A stretch of DNA of 64,000 nt from Ananas comosus (Eukaryota; Streptophyta; Magnoliopsida; Poales; Bromeliaceae): the NCBI RefSeq assembly GCF_001540865.1, contig NC_033623.1, positions 5,385,262 through 5,449,261 on the forward strand, written 5' to 3'. The notes beneath the pieces were generated by a model that was given only the letters and a program-made list of their open reading frames with translations, had not been told where the DNA came from and ran no database searches. Shown in pieces: positions 21,706 through 34,677 of this stretch (within the stretch, counting starts at the first letter, position 1; each line of letters starts with the position of its first letter). The position numbers and the translations under genes are program-made.

Positions 21706-23879
21706 TTTAACGTATCGCATCCCCGTCGAGTTGTGCCGAGCTTCCGTCAAAACGAGCGGAGCGCGGATTCAGATGAGTTGGAACAGTCCGCAAAGTGTTT
21801 AAAACGCTTTGGAACGAGTTGCATAGGGGTTAGAGGACCCAGGAGAGCCAGCTGAAAAGTTTTCAGCAAAATGCTGAAAGATCGTGCTCTCGGGGTCCGA
21901 TGCAGGGTCCGGACCTGTAGGCGAAAACTGCCCAGTGCGGGCTGCTGTGAAATGGTGGAAGGAGAGGGGCTTAAGTGCATATGTGTAAGTGTGGGTGTGT
22001 ATATGTTGGATGGCTTATGTTTTAGCCTCATTTACCCTCACACCAACACCATTTAGGGTTCCCTCTCTCTCTCTAAACTTCTCTCTCTCTCATTCTCTAT
22101 TTCTAAAGCCTGAGCAAGAGGAGCTTTTGGAGGGGCTTTGGTGGAGAAGAAGATCAAGTGGAGGGTGGTGCTTGCTATTATGCAAGGGGCTTGGAGAAAA
22201 CTTGATCCTAAAGGTTGGTTTTCTTGATTCCAAGCTAGGTTTTGGTTTAATTCCTTCTAGCATGAGTTCTAGGAGTTGTAGTGGTAGATTTCTTCATGCT
22301 TCTCCATGTCCAGGGACCAAATTGGAGAAGATGGCATTATTGAGGGACTTATGTTAGGGTTTTGTACAAATGAGGTCAAAGTTAGGGATTGATCTCTTAT
22401 TACCGTAATTGGTAGGTTTTCTGACGCGTTGGTGAACTCGGTTCGGCGATCCGACGAGTGTGCGCGGAGATATTGAAGAAAAAGCCTGTTTTGGCTTCGT
22501 TTTGCCGTAGCAAGCAGCGTAGGTGTCAAAAAATAAAAGGAATTGAATCATAGCATCTCGGTATTCCTACAAGGTGAGGGGGTGCTATCCGGAATCTCTG
22601 AGTTTCCTTCTATGTCTATGTTACCTTTAATTGAGCATATATGTATAGTATCATTCATGCATGATAGGTAGTGTAACATGTGATTATTGGTTGGGATTTA
22701 ATTGTATGCTTCTAAGTAGGTGAACATATTAATTGATATGGAACCATGTGAGACATGTATGTGGATCCCTATACTTGTGTGAATGTGGGACATGGACTGT
22801 GACAATAGTAAACAAAGGTGAAATTGACATTAACAGGCAAAATTGGCACCTAGAGATGAATTGTTAAACAAGGTTAAACCTATTGTGGTATTACGGCAAG
22901 TGTGGCCTAGAGAATGGTATTTATGACAAGGTAGAAACCTGTTATTGCATTGTGGCATTGCGGCTTGTGGCGAAATAGCAAGTGTGGCTATACGTCCTCA
23001 AATGAGGATTGAATCATACTCACATTGAGTCTTGGCTTGAGGGAGGTAGCTCCCCCTCGAGCGGTGTGCTCCGGAGTTGTCACCATTGGGCGTAGTAAAG
23101 TCCCCTCAGAAGACGGTCCCTCGGGTGGTTCGAGTCTCCCGATCGAAAGGAATTTTGGATTGTGAGTTTTGGGGTTAACAAGTGTTAACTGGCAAATAAT
23201 TGGGTGAAAGCCAAGTGAATGTAAAGCATGCATACATTTATCATACTTATGATTATCTATCTGTTGACCAGTTTTCTTGCAGGCATAGTATTAGCATTAG
23301 TGTGGTTTGCTACATCTATTTCCTTTCATACTTATGCCTGAATAGACCTAGAGAGCGAATCGGCGAGGTCGGCGGCCGAACCCACTGGGAGCTTCTTTTA
23401 GTTCTCACACTACTAACCCTGCAGATCCGAGCGCAAGCGGGGTGGGGGAGGATCAGGGTAAGGGTATAGCACCGTAGTTAGCGGCCACTGGAGTTTTAGT
23501 CATTCCCCTATATATAGCTCAACTTTTGTATGTTGAAAATGTGATGTAAATATGATGTGTAAATCTTATGTTTTGGGCTTGATGACTAATGTAAATGATG
23601 TATGAAAAGAATGAATGTAATAATTATAGTTTACTTGTATTTGGTTAAAATGTAATCAAATGACATGTATGTGGAGTGGTTTAGTTTAGTACATAGTACT
23701 TTCACTTGTTGTTGGTTGTTGCTTTCCCTCGAGCAAGCCGTGTATAATTGCATTCATCTTATATTGAATTGCTTGATTGTGCATGTTGGTTGAGCCTTGG
23801 GCGGATAGGGGAGGTGCTGTCCGTTCGGCGTCTGTTGACGTGCCCGAACCGACCAAATTGGCGGTCGCGAGGCGTGACA
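21706..23879 (+). mobile_element. Solo LTR, 2174 bp, TSD TCAAC
   Basis: It starts TTTAACGTATCG (a mutated TGTAACATACCG) and ends CGCGAGGCGTGACA, with TCAAC on both sides (21701-21705 and 23880-23884). Modules are a TCCGGA-type palindrome region (21893-21918), the hairpin CTGCCCAGTGCGGGCTG (21928-21944), a CT leader, the box GTTGGTGAACTCGGTTCGGCG (22427-22447), GTGCTCCGGAGTTG (23066-23079), a possible splice acceptor TTTTCTTGCAG (23272-23282) and a two-stem module (23346-23412). No internal region is present, so it is a product of LTR-LTR recombination. Confidence 0.85.
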
Positions 23880-23884
23880 TCAAC

Positions 23885-24807
23885 TCTCGAATTAGTTGCC
23901 TCGGCTCGCTGAGACATCCCAGCCTCGTTCGAGGTTGTGGCCTAGACCAAATTGCGGCCCTTTAGGGATGACTTGTTTTGGTATTCGGTATGTATAGCGG
24001 GATCAAACCAAGGATTGCACCACTGCCTATACACATGGTGCCCTTGGCCTCATTTTCTTGTAGCTTACTTTACTTTGTGGCCACCTAAGAGTCATGCCTC
24101 CCGTTCTCCTTTTGTTCGGATCGGTGTTGCCACAAAGTCCTCTCGGGCCAACATTCTATGGCCTGATTATCTTCGTGTCCCCCAACTTTGGGGGCTTTTG
24201 ATGGTTTTTATACACTCTGCTCCTTGCATCAATTCGGAGGCCTATTTTTGGACCGAGTTCTTCTCTTCTGAGCGGCTACAGAGGATAGTAATCTCAGACA
24301 ATTCTTATTCGTAGGCGAAATACAATCTCCATACCCTTTACTATTCCTCGAGTTTGAAAAGGTCAATAGGTAGTTCGAATAGTCACCCTTCGATTTTTAT
24401 CCATTTTTGGCTCTTGTTCTTTCTCATTTTCCATCTCTTCTTGTGCGTTAATTGACCTTCCTGCCTGGGTGGCAAGTTTGCCTTATGTTTTGAGCCTCGA
24501 GAGCTTGCCAGTGCTCTTTCATTATTTTGGCCATGCATAGTTAAGTATTCTTCTTTTGCCATCTATTGCATCTAGAAGTTGTGTTCTTCCTTGTAGAGAT
24601 AGGTAGCAATGCCCTTTTTTTTTTTATGTCTACCATATTCACTTTGTAGTGGCCAAAACTAATATCTTGCATTGGTAGCCACAGTGGGAGGACTTGTTGT
24701 GCTACTCCATTCTACGCTACCTTAAGTATTTGGGCTATATGTGCCTATCTATACTTCTTGCAATTGGGGGCGTGATTACACCCTGATTTGTTCATGGTCA
24801 TAGGTTA
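23885..24807. other. Degenerate sequence between solo LTRs, no clear gene
   Basis: Continuous with 21179-21705 before the LTR insertion. It has a 120-codon plus-strand frame (23952-24314, with WPHFLVAYFTLWPPK and LWGLLMVFIH) that I cannot assign. Near 24769 it reads GGGGGCGTGATTACA, which resembles a retroelement 3' end. I take it as an old retroelement remnant; nothing firm can be claimed. Confidence 0.3.
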
Positions 24808-25916
24808 TGTTACGGATTTTAAGTTGGTATATTTCGTGAAGTAAGTCGGAGTCTTGAAGATTTATAGAAGAAGAGACGAAGATTAAAAACTCAAAGACTC
24901 AAAACATGAATCCACAATGCTCGGTAAGTTTAAATAATGTTGATGATGATTTATGAATGTTTACATGTGATTGAAAGACATTAGAATGGGTTTATATTAA
25001 TAAAATAATCAAAAACTCAGTTTTTCAAGTTTCAGGATCCGAACCTTGGGTGCAAGGTCCGAAACCCATACGTCGGTTTTGTTGTTACGCAGGGAGGAAC
25101 CGGACCTTGGGATCAAAATCCGGACCTTCAAGATCCGGACCATACTGGAAGGTCTAGACCTTGAACCTGATGTGAGTTTTCCAAATATGGTTTTGAGTTT
25201 CCAAATATGGTTTTTTCAATCCTAATCTATTTCTATTGTCTTCTAAACCTATAAATAAGATATGGGGTGTTTCTAAAAGATGGCTAAGCATAGAATATCT
25301 TTTTGAAGCTCTAGAAACTTGTTGGGTGCTCTTTTTCTTATCTCCAACAACAAGTTTCTATCGGATCAATTCTTGAAACCATAATTTCTTTTTTTCATGG
25401 AGAATTGATCCGACTATTGCTTAGAAACTTCTTCCACGGTTCTTTCATGATTATCTAAGCAATAAATCATCACCAACCTTGTTCACGTTGCTCCCAACGG
25501 AGTGCGCTCGCGGATTCGAGTCGGCGTCGTGGATTCGGCGTGTCGAAGCTTCGTGGATTCGAAGTGTGGATGTTTTGTGGATTCGGGACGTTGCGTTCGT
25601 AGATTCAGACGTGGGGCGTGGACAACTCATTGCTATGCGCACGAGATCCAGAGAAGATAAAAGAGAGATTTGAGTCCGTTGATTCGGTAATCACTTTGTA
25701 ATCTTTTATTTCTTAGTAGATTATTTTTTCGCGTGTTGGTCCCGTGAGTTTTTCTCCAGATTGGAGTTTTCCCACGTAAATCTCGGTGTGCTATTTTATT
25801 TTTCGCGCATTTATTTTTATCGTATTGAGATTTGTGTTTTTGGCCTATTCATCTATTCACCCCCATCTAGATGTTTGATAGTATCAAGATAGATCCTAGG
25901 GTTTCCATAACCTACA
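24808..25916 (+). mobile_element. Copia-like solo LTR, 1109 bp
   Basis: It starts TGTTACGGATTTTAAG and ends TAACCTACA, with GGTTA (24803-24807) and AGTTA (25917-25921) as a 4-of-5 TSD. It matches the minus-strand LTR at 34970-36099 at both ends and in the block TATTCACCCCCATCTAG...TGTTTGATA, which is typical of Ty1/copia LTR 3' ends. A TATA box lies at 25250. Paired CCGGA motifs occur at 25099, 25119 and 25134. The copia assignment rests on LTR features only, since no pol is present. Confidence 0.65.
25250..25258 (+). promoter_or_regulatory. TATA box of copia-like LTR
   Basis: TATAAATAA about 115-150 bp downstream of the CCGGA motifs; the equivalent site is at 35621-35630 in the second copy. 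Confidence 0.6.
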
Positions 25917-25921
25917 AGTTA

Positions 25922-27872
25922 GCCATTGTTGTTTAGTTGTTATAAGCCACATGTTGTTGATTATTGCTTGTAGCGATCGGCCTCAACAACGCAACCATAG
26001 CTGCTTACTCTGCTACATCCGTATTAACAGCATTTATAGGTGTAGCAGGATTATGCTATCGCCCTTGATACTAGTAGGCGACCTATTCACTTTGGGTATA
26101 TGTGAGGTAGGAATCAGATTAGCTAATATTTACGATGGTCAATTGCCATTTTTGAAATGTGAAAATTTGACCGAATAATTGTAGATTTTGGAAGCCCATC
26201 CCCTAAAACTGGTTTGTTCTTTAGAATGTTGTTTCATTCATTCTCATGACCTCTGCCATCCCTCGTCTATTTGCAATATCCTTTAAGCCATGCACTCTAT
26301 CAGTGTAGCAAATTGAGTAATCAATACCCCCGACTTGGCTGGAGTGGCCACCAAGGCTTGCTCTACTACTAGCTAGGCAAGTAGGCAGCTGCGCGTTCAT
26401 ATTTAATCTCGGTAGATTCGCTGAACTAGATTACCTGTCAAAATCTATCATGTGAATAATCTAGTTTCAAAGGTGCGATTCGTTAGCACCATCGATAACT
26501 ATATTTAATTTTTTAAAAAAAATATTACCTGAATGTTGTCCTACCTAGAATGCCAAATTAATATTGGCAAAGAACTCACTATTGGACGCGTGAAGCTACC
26601 CAGTCTATCCACCTTATGATGTCCCTCAATGCACAAGCCAAATTTGATTTTGTCCCAAGCACAGACTAGAGAGGGAACGATCCAGTTGAGTTCAACCCTC
26701 AAGAGATGGTCTCGAAGTCTTCAGATGCTAGCCGAATTTTGGAGTCTTCGGCTCTTCGAGTTCAGGTCGTTGATCCGAGTCGAATCTAAGCTAGATTGAA
26801 CCGTTATGTAAGTGGCACCAAAGTGGTGTTTTGGCTCAAGATATGCCTTAAAGGTTTAGGAACTGGCCAAATCACTAGGTGTTCGACCTCTCAGACCTCA
26901 ATCATTTATTCAAGCTAAGATAGAACGAAGGAAACTGCTGGATAAAATGGTTTTTGAGATACAGAACTGCATGTGGTGAAGGCGTACAACATAGAGGAGT
27001 GATTGCCGTTAAGGAGCAAGTTGGCTCAGTGATTGTCGGAGTGGTCGCGGACAATTAGCATTGGATAGTTCTTCTGCACAAGCAAAAGATTTTAGCATTA
27101 TAGATGCTCATATGCTACATTACGCCTACTCATAATGCAAGGAAGATGAAAAAGTAAATATTTTAAAGTTTTATGATTATGATTATCCCTTTCTTTGTAG
27201 TCCCTCCTTTCGTTCTATTTTTTGCGATTCAAATATGGCATAGTTATAATCAGGGCTACATTATGGGTGATTATCGTATTATTCCCTTTAATCATTCTCG
27301 AAATGTATGTCCGTTTTCATATCCATCGATGTCGCATTATTCCCCTTAATTATTCTCGAAACATCGATGTCCACTATTTGAATTTTGAATTTCATACGTA
27401 CTCCAGACTTGCCTTCTCGAGCCTTGCTGACGCCTTCGGCCTTTAGCATACTTTATCTCATCTCATCGAAGCCATACCCATTCGCTGAAGTCCCTCCTTC
27501 GGCGATCTCCACACATTCTCTTTTGATCTATTTTATGTTTTGATATAAAAAATAGGTGTCAACAATCCTCAAACTATGACATACTAACACTTTGGTTCTT
27601 AAACTTTAATTTATGGCTAAATACACTTTACCTCCTTCAATATATCACTTGTTATACTTAACTCTTTAGATAAAAAAAATTCTTGGAAAAAAGAAAATGC
27701 GCTATGTTGAGGGGAAAAAAAGGTGATAAAATGGAGATGTATTTAGTTATTTTACTATTTCCTTTAGCACTATAATTTGACAAAATATTTTTAATCTTTT
27801 GAGTAGGGTTGAGTGTTTTTTTCTTATATCTAGGGAGGATAAAGTGTACAATGTGAATTGAGAAAGGTTAGC
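25922..27872. other. Intergenic DNA without a recognisable gene
   Basis: Moderately AT-rich, with no long open frame and none of the LTR modules. A phrase near 27555 (ATAGGTGTCAACA) resembles the end of some other plant retroelement LTR, but no start was found. The right part (27580-27870) is low-complexity intergenic sequence. Confidence 0.5.
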
Positions 27873-28269
27873 TGTACTGTCATGCCCTGGGCCCAGCGGA
27901 AGCCCGCCGGCGCGTGCACAGACCGCCGTGTACACCAAATAACCACAATGCACACAAGGCATCTACTAAAACAAGAAATGAACACAGTAAAGTCCTAACA
28001 AGGCTATCAGAGCGAGCAATATAAAATCACTACTGTTCTAACACAAGGAGATCCACAAGATATACAAAATGTATACAACTAAATCCAGGAAATTAACAAC
28101 ATCTCTAAATCAAATACATAATACATCTTTCCACAAGATATAAAAAGAAAGACGACATCGGGTTCATCTAAATATCTCCGTAGGGGCTCTAGCTAGTCGC
28201 CGACCCCTTGCCACGATCCTTAGCCTCTCCCGTCGCGGTAGGTTCTGAAATAAAAACTAACAACAAATG

Positions 28270-28340
28270 GGGGTGAGAACTATTAAACAATAGTTCCCAG
28301 TGGGTAAGCCGCCAAGAGTAGCGAAATACACCACTAGGTC
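28270..28340 (-). other. Two-stem RNA-like module (family B LTR)
   Basis: On the sense strand, CCTAGTGG pairs with CCACTGGG across a short loop, followed directly by a second hairpin whose plus-strand form is GAACTATT-AAAC-AATAGTTC. The same arrangement recurs in most LTRs of the window with different stem sequences. Confidence 0.65.
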
Positions 28341-30699
28341 AACTGAGGCATGTTATAAGGTGGTAATTAAGCAATATATATAAAGCAAGTAAATTAAACA
28401 TATTCATTCCATAGTCATGCCTCTACTAAAAGATTAACTATCAAGTATATGATGTTCAAATTTCATTTATTCAACTATATGTCAATGTCAAATTACATGC
28501 ACAATGTCAATTACAAGTATGTTCGTTATTCCATAATGCTACAAGAAATAAATATGCTTTTCTCATGTATCCATAAAATTGATGTAGATGTAAACATACT
28601 ACCATTAGAGTGTCAATGCTATGAATGACTATCATAAGGTTCACAATATGCACTATCATGTATGTCCACTAGTCCAACTAATATGCACCATCTAGTAGTA
28701 GTTTCCACATTACACTTTAAGTATCATAGTTCAATCCTCGTCATGGATCTACACGTGTGTAGTCCGGCTTGTGCCGTGCCTAGGTGGCCCCGTGGTAGTC
28801 CAACATTCCCCCGTAAAGAATGAGCCTGTCCCACGTCGGTCCACTTCGGCGCTCCCTCCCGCACGGGCGAGCTTGCGTCGCGTAGGCTATCTCCGGAGTG
28901 CCGGCTTGTGGGGAGCGACCCTCACAAGCTTGTGCGAATGAGCACAATGGCAAGCAAGCATGATCAAATAGTATCCAGCTCTCAGTCATCATGTCTAAAA
29001 CATGGAATAAGTACCAACAACCCATAGGTCCAATAAAGTATCCCATTGTGAAGGTTTAGTCATTTACTAATTCAAATGTCACTACATGACGTTCATGTTA
29101 GTATATGTCACTAGTTCATAAGTACACAGTACTTGTCATTATTCTATCTAGGATAGTTCTTTAATATTCAAGTCTCCAATGAGAATTCACACTTATACTA
29201 TTCCACTATAGCTAAGGAAGTCACTTTCTCGTGCCATATGCATAGGTACTACATGCTATTTCAATGTCCATGATGCATGTCATGCATATACTTTTCTAGT
29301 AATGCCTCCACTACATGGAGTAGAAGTATTGTGAAGCAACTAATTTCATTCAATCAATGTTACATGTAATAGTCCACCTTGTCATTCACCTAAGGGCGCG
29401 CGTTCCAATCACTATCCTTATATCTAACACATGGAATGCAACTATCGATCCCTAGATTGAGTGCAATATCACAATGATAATTACTAGTTGTTCCACTAAG
29501 TTAACAGCACCAAGTTACAATGTCACAAGTCAAGTTCTAGTTGTTCAACTAAGTTAAATGCACCAAGCTTAGCTTCATGATGATCTTATCATGCACTATG
29601 TCACAATGTCACAACTACCTTATCTACAACAAGTATAATATCATCATGCAAGTAATGCTAATTTTCATTCATCTTGTCTATAACAAGTGTAATATTATCA
29701 TGCAAGTTAACCACTTGTCTAACCCATTCACTAGGTACTCTCAAGAGTTATACCATCATTCATACTCTAACATGCTTCCTAGATTGCACAAGAGAGAAAT
29801 CATCATGAAGGGTCACTTTATGCCCAAATCCACATATATACCTCTACTATATAGAGCTTGAATTTTACTACACATAACATGTATGTATTATGTTTTCATA
29901 AATTCTAGCATGTCATATTGAGCATGGATAAATATCTAAATATGTCCTAAAACCATAAGGAAGACATAGGGGGAGTTCACCCATTTCGGTGAGGTCAAAC
30001 CCATCGGAAGAACTTCGAACCCTTTCGTTCCTTCGAACAAAGTTGTCCACCGAACTTCTAACACCGTAAGAGAAATTCTAAAGGGTTAGAAACTCCAAAA
30101 CGACTACTTCGAAAATCTTCGAAAAACACACACATAATAAGGTGAAAAATACTTTTGATCAAGCTACACTTGTCCAAAACTCAAATCAACCCAAAGGATT
30201 TTCAAATCCAACCTAAAGGAGAGTTCTACACCCATCAATTAGATTTCAAAAGCCTCAAATCAAGAAACCTCAAAATAAACTCTAGTTTTCCCAAAACTAG
30301 GTTTTCATCTCCGAATCTTGCAAAAATTACAAATATATGTTGCAAGAAGAATACTAACCTTTAAGAAAGCTCCAAATCAAGCTATCTCGAGCTAGGGTTG
30401 AAGATTAATCCACCAAGAAGCTCTCTTCTTCTCATCCAAGCTTCCTCCAAGGTCCCCAAGCTTGCAACCATGAAGAGGAGGAAGAAAAAGAGATCAAACC
30501 TCAAATTAAAAGAAGTTTGGGAGAGAAATCTAGAGAGAGAAAGGGAGAAAAAACCCTACCTTGCTCTTCTCTCAGCTCAGCACAAAGGGTGCTGTTGGGG
30601 GAGGAACGGGTATTATATAATATGTTATAACAATCCCCAAAAAACTCCTCAAAACACCAAAAATCACAAACTGCACGAACTGCAGTTTTTACACTGCGT

Positions 30700-30895
30700 A
30701 CCGGTATGCGGGCAAGAGTATCGGTACCAGTTCAACAAAACTGCCAACCCGAGCCTCGGCCAAGCAGAAACAGTGCGGCGTACCGGTACTCGGCCGATGT
30801 CGTACCGGTACCCTACCATCCAACAGCTTAAACCCGAGAGGAACATTTCTCACTTTATACAGGGGAGTTCCGGTACCCCTCTCTCTAGTACCGGT
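30700..30895. promoter_or_regulatory. GTACCGGTAC palindrome cluster, family B LTR
   Basis: Core starts at 30700 and 30720 (20 bp), 30782 and 30804 (22), 30869 and 30890 (21). Each doublet combines one good palindrome with one variant. Confidence 0.8.
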
Positions 30896-31078
30896 ACCCA
30901 GCACCCCAAAACCCACAGTTTGGAGGTTTTGATGCTAAGTTCTCCTTCGCGCATTCCCGCAACACGAGGAATTGGTCGGTACTAAGTCAACAACCTACAA
31001 AAACACCAAGAATAGTACTAAACACTATTCTAACACTAGAACCTCGCAATTTGCTAAAGTTCAGTATGTTACATGTAC

Positions 31079-32015
31079 TTTAGCCTTACTTTATTATAAT
31101 TTATAGTTCAAATCTTTTAAATTGTTATAATCAAGTCATACAATTCAATTTATTTTACTAAATATTAATGTATCATTAATTATAAGTGATGTTGCACTGT
31201 TGTGTTTGATGCTGCGACAATAATGAAGATATCACATCAATTGTAGGTCAATATTTAGTCAATTATATTCAGTTGTGGAGCTTGATTGCAATAATTTACA
31301 TAATTTAAGTTAGAAATTATAATAAATTAAAGATTAATTGCATACATGAGGAGCAAAGTGTTCATGTGTCTCATAGCTTGAGAACCAAAAACATAATTTT
31401 GCCTTTTGTATATTAGTTAATAATTGGAAAATTTGTGCCTATACACCCCTTTCGAGGTGTAAATCCTATACGTTATTCATTTTATCGATGAGATTTCTCC
31501 AACAGTTATATCGAGGCAACTAGCAAAGAAACTCCACATATGGGATGGATGTGGTATAAAATTTACACCCAGTTTTAGTTGTATGAGTAGCATTGCTATG
31601 AATAATTTATTTAATAGAGATAATGCCTATATACCCCTCAAAATTTTGAAAATATCTCATTTATCCCTACTTTTTTTTTTCTTTCCAATATACTTCTCAT
31701 ATGTTCCTCCGTTATTTCAAAATATCCCTACAGTTACCACCCGTTAAGTTAAGTTGGGTTAAACGTGAGTTAAATATCTACCAGAGTTAAAAAAAAAATC
31801 AAAATACCTCTTTTGCCCTTAACTTAAGAGCAAATAAGAAAAATTGGTGATGGTAGAAGGGTACATCTGAAAAGCCAAATATTAAAATACTTTTTGTGCC
31901 CCTAACTTAAGGCCAAATTAAAAAAGTTGATGATGGTAGAAGGGTATATTTGAAAGGGCAAAATAGTAATTTCATAGAGATAACAGCTATTGCTAATAGA
32001 ATTTAACTCTAGAGG
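31079..32015. other. AT-rich intergenic DNA with an 80-bp imperfect duplication
   Basis: Continuation of the low-copy DNA left of 27878. Around 31797-31965 a unit of about 82 bp (phrases 'cttaacttaag' and 'gatggtagaagggta') is present twice in tandem. I see no gene. Confidence 0.6.
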
Positions 32016-32122
32016 TGTCACACCCCACAACCGCTAATTTGGTCGGTTTGGGCACGTCGACCAGACGCCGAACGGACAGCACCTCCCCTGTTCGCCCAAG
32101 GCTCAACAACAAGATCATGTAC
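32016..32122 (-). mobile_element. Host LTR 'G', piece 1 (U5 end)
   Basis: It starts with the LTR end TGTCACACCCC at 32016 after AGAGG (probable left TSD). It is interrupted at TGTAC (32118-32122) by a family-B LTR. The rest of G continues as 34678-34969, 36105-36505, 42002-42153 and 53280-53334, each piece joining when the insertions are removed with their TSDs. Its other end lies outside the window. Confidence 0.8.
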
Positions 32123-32277
32123 TATAGCACACTGGACCTTTGCAAATTGCGAGGTTCAAGTGTTCGACTTGTATTCCGAACTTTTCCACACTTGGTGGAG
32201 GGCCATCGATGGTATACCGGTCTAAAAGTTCGATTTCGAGAGTTTTGGCAGAGTCCTGAGAGTTTTACTCTCGGAGA

Positions 32278-32480
32278 CCGGTCCCTGATAGGAGAGACCG
32301 GTCCCCCAGTGAACAGTGCTGCGTAGCCGGTGAGGCAACCGGTCCCTGGCAGTCGAGACCGGTCCCCGAGCGCATCTGCGCGGGGAGAGACCGGTCCCGC
32401 GCAGGGAGAGACCGGTTCCCGAACGTTGGATTTTCGGGGGCAGGCTGAGAGACCGGTCCCAGGTCGGGGAGACCGGTCCC
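32278..32480. promoter_or_regulatory. ACCGGT palindrome cluster
   Basis: About eight ACCGGT cores with GAG/GGG arms, again mostly in doublets about 20 bp apart, followed by the hairpin CTGCCCAGACCGGGCTG (32495-32511). This family-B member carries the GGGACCGGTCCC type, whereas its relative at 27878 carries the GTACCGGTAC type. Confidence 0.8.
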
Positions 32481-33655
32481 TCTGGGCGAAAACTGCCCAG
32501 ACCGGGCTGATGTAAATTTGACTTTTTGAGGGGCCTAGCTGGATTTTGTTACCTTAGAGGCTATAGGCAGCCTCTCCTCCCCTCTCACTCTCATTTTCTC
32601 TCCCTCACACTCTTCCTACACTTCTAGAGAGAGAAAGGGAAGGAGAAGAAGGAGAAGAAGAGGAGAGGGAGCTTACATAGAGGCCTTGGAGCATCATCTT
32701 CTTCCTCATTTCTCACCTTTGGTGGCTTTGAACTTGCGGTTGGAGCTTTGTGAAGGATCAAACCTCAACCCTACTTGGTTTTGAGCTTGGATTGGAGCTT
32801 CTCTTGAGGTTGGTAGCTTATAATCCCCATTTAATACTTATTTTCCTAGGTTTTTCTAGATGAAACCCTAGATTTTGGGATTTAGGGTTTATTTTGGGGG
32901 TTTTTGGATTTGAGGGTTATGAGACCTAATTGATGGGTTTGGAACCTTTATATAGGTTAGATTGGAAGACCTCTACCTTCCATTTGAGGATTTAGAGAGG
33001 GTTTTCCACTTGAGGTGAGTTTTTCCCAACCCTAGCTTGAGTTGGTTAATGATTGAGCTATTTGCTCTTCGTTTCGTTTGGGTGACCCTATTTTTGATGT
33101 TTCTAGGGTACTAGGGAACTTGTGGATATCTTCGTTCGGCGAAACGAAGAAGTCGATTCTTTTGGTGGGTTTGACTTCATGAAAATGGGGCAAAATGGCC
33201 CCTATGCCTTCTAACCCTTTTGTAAAGTATTTTTGAATACAAATTCATGCTAAGCATGATTTATATGAATTTTAGAACACTTAACATGCATGCCTCATGT
33301 GTCGTAAAATTTGTACTCCATATAGTAGAGCTATATGTGTAGATAGCATACATTGTGGATAGTGCTCGGTTTCGCAAGTTGAGAACATGTCTCCATGCTA
33401 GAATTGAGTGAACTATGCATCATGAACATATTAATGCCATGATTGGGACTCGTTGAACAAAAGTGTCATAAAGAGGCACTTGGAATCAGTAAACTATAAA
33501 ATGCAAATTGGAGACATGATGATAGGCCATTGTACATCTGCTATATATTCCATGTTAGGGACATGATGACATAGAGATAGGCCTTCGGGACATTCGATAC
33601 ATTCCATGTTATTAGACATGAGGACTTGGTACTTGCGACAGATCGTTTGACTACT

Positions 33656-34605
33656 GTCACGCCCCGGGACCCAGCGGAAGCCCGCCCGGCGCGTGCCCAG
33701 ACCCGCCATACGTCTAAAACGTATAAGGCGTCTAGGAACAACAATAATAAAAGCAATAATAATAGACACCTAGGAATATCAGAGCATAATAAGTGTCTAA
33801 AAGCTACAACAAAGGATAAGGTAAAACTGTAAATTCACTAAGTAAAACATAAGGTAAAAACAACAGAAATCCCATAACAAGTGCTAAAAGGAGTACAAGG
33901 TGGTCTCTCTATACAAGGTACAAAATCTCTCCCTCTCTCACAAAATATAAAATGGAGAAGAAATGACCACCTAGCGCAAAAGAAACTCTCCCGAGCTAGC
34001 TACGCGACACCCTTGCCGCGATCCCGTGCCTCCGCCGGTGCCGAAGGCTCTGAAAAGTAAACCACAAAACGAGGGCGTGAGAACTATTAAAAATAGTTCC
34101 CAGTGGGCAATTACTGACTTCAGTGCATGCACCACAAGGCCCAAAGCTACAAAAGATGTCAGTGACAATAAAAGTAGAAAGGCGACAGGTAAGTAAATAT
34201 GTAACCTACTACGACATGATATCTCTACTTAGCATGAATAGCATAAGTATGAAAGCAACTATGCATAAAGTAAATGTCTCCAACTATCATGATGTTCACA
34301 ATGTGAAATAGTGAAGTTCCGTTGTTTACTATTCTAATCAATGTCCAAGTAGTACACTAAGTCATCATCGGTCCACATGTCATAATGGATATATATAGCC
34401 CAATCTGAAGAGACCCACCCGAAGGCTGTCTATGGCCCTGAGACCCACCCGTAGGATGTCTGGCCGGTGCCGAGCCTAATGGCCCCGTGGTAGTCATCAT
34501 CCCCACCCTAGGAATGAGCCTGGCCCACGGCAATCCACTTCGGCGCCCAATCCCGCACGGCGAATATGTATCGCGATGGCTATCTCCGGAGTGCCGGCTT
34601 GTAGG
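33656..34605 (-). other. Inverted segment of family-B LTR
   Basis: It begins with the LTR terminus TGTCACGCCCCGGGACCC and contains the two-stem module (34076-34140) and CTCCGGAGTGCCGG (34587-34600) in minus orientation, inside a plus-oriented LTR. Bases 33656-33721 are the reverse complement of 34607-34672. It is most simply explained as a contig placed in the wrong orientation at the N (34606). Confidence 0.75.
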
Positions 34606-34677
34606 NGTTTTAGACGTATGGCGGGTCTGGGCACGCGCCGGGCGGGCTTCCGCTGGGCCCCGGGGCGTGACATGTAC

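Larger units (their letters stand above)
27878..31073 (-). mobile_element. Solo LTR, family B, 3196 bp, TSD TGTAC
   Basis: It is bounded by TGTCATGCCC at 27878 and GTATGTTACA at 31073, with a perfect TGTAC duplication (27873-27877 and 31074-31078). Family B is recognised by the terminal block CCCAGCGGAAGCCCGCC and the start motif with GCAAATTGCGAGGTTC. The palindrome cluster is of GTACCGGTAC type (30700-30895). The CTCCGGAGTGCCGG box (28889-28902) and a clear two-stem module (28270-28340) are present. It is the longest intact LTR in the window and sits in low-copy DNA. Confidence 0.92.
32123..34672 (+). mobile_element. Family-B LTR with internally inverted U5 segment, TSD TGTAC
   Basis: The left end TATAGCACACTGGACC matches the family-B start TGTAGCACACTGG at 45483 (minus strand), and the right end is CCCCGGGGCGTGACA. 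The flanks are TGTAC (32118-32122 and 34673-34677). The cluster at 32278-32480 is of ACCGGT type. From 33656 to 34605, however, the sequence is in reverse orientation, and after the N at 34606 the last 66 bp of the LTR are repeated in the correct orientation. The element is therefore one solo LTR whose U5 half is flipped. Confidence 0.8.

Noticed and set aside
22440..22460. GGTTCGGCGATCC as a pol III B box or tRNA remnant
   Set aside because: The spacing does not match a B box (GGTTCRANNCC), there is no A box upstream and no cloverleaf can be drawn.
23952..24314. Possible host gene exon
   Set aside because: No recognisable domain, flanked by solo LTRs, and the frame continues into non-coding sequence; reported only as an unassigned remnant.
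33626..33832. Small ORF at the LTR terminus
   Set aside because: It crosses the boundary between an LTR interior and the flipped terminal segment, so it is a junction artefact.
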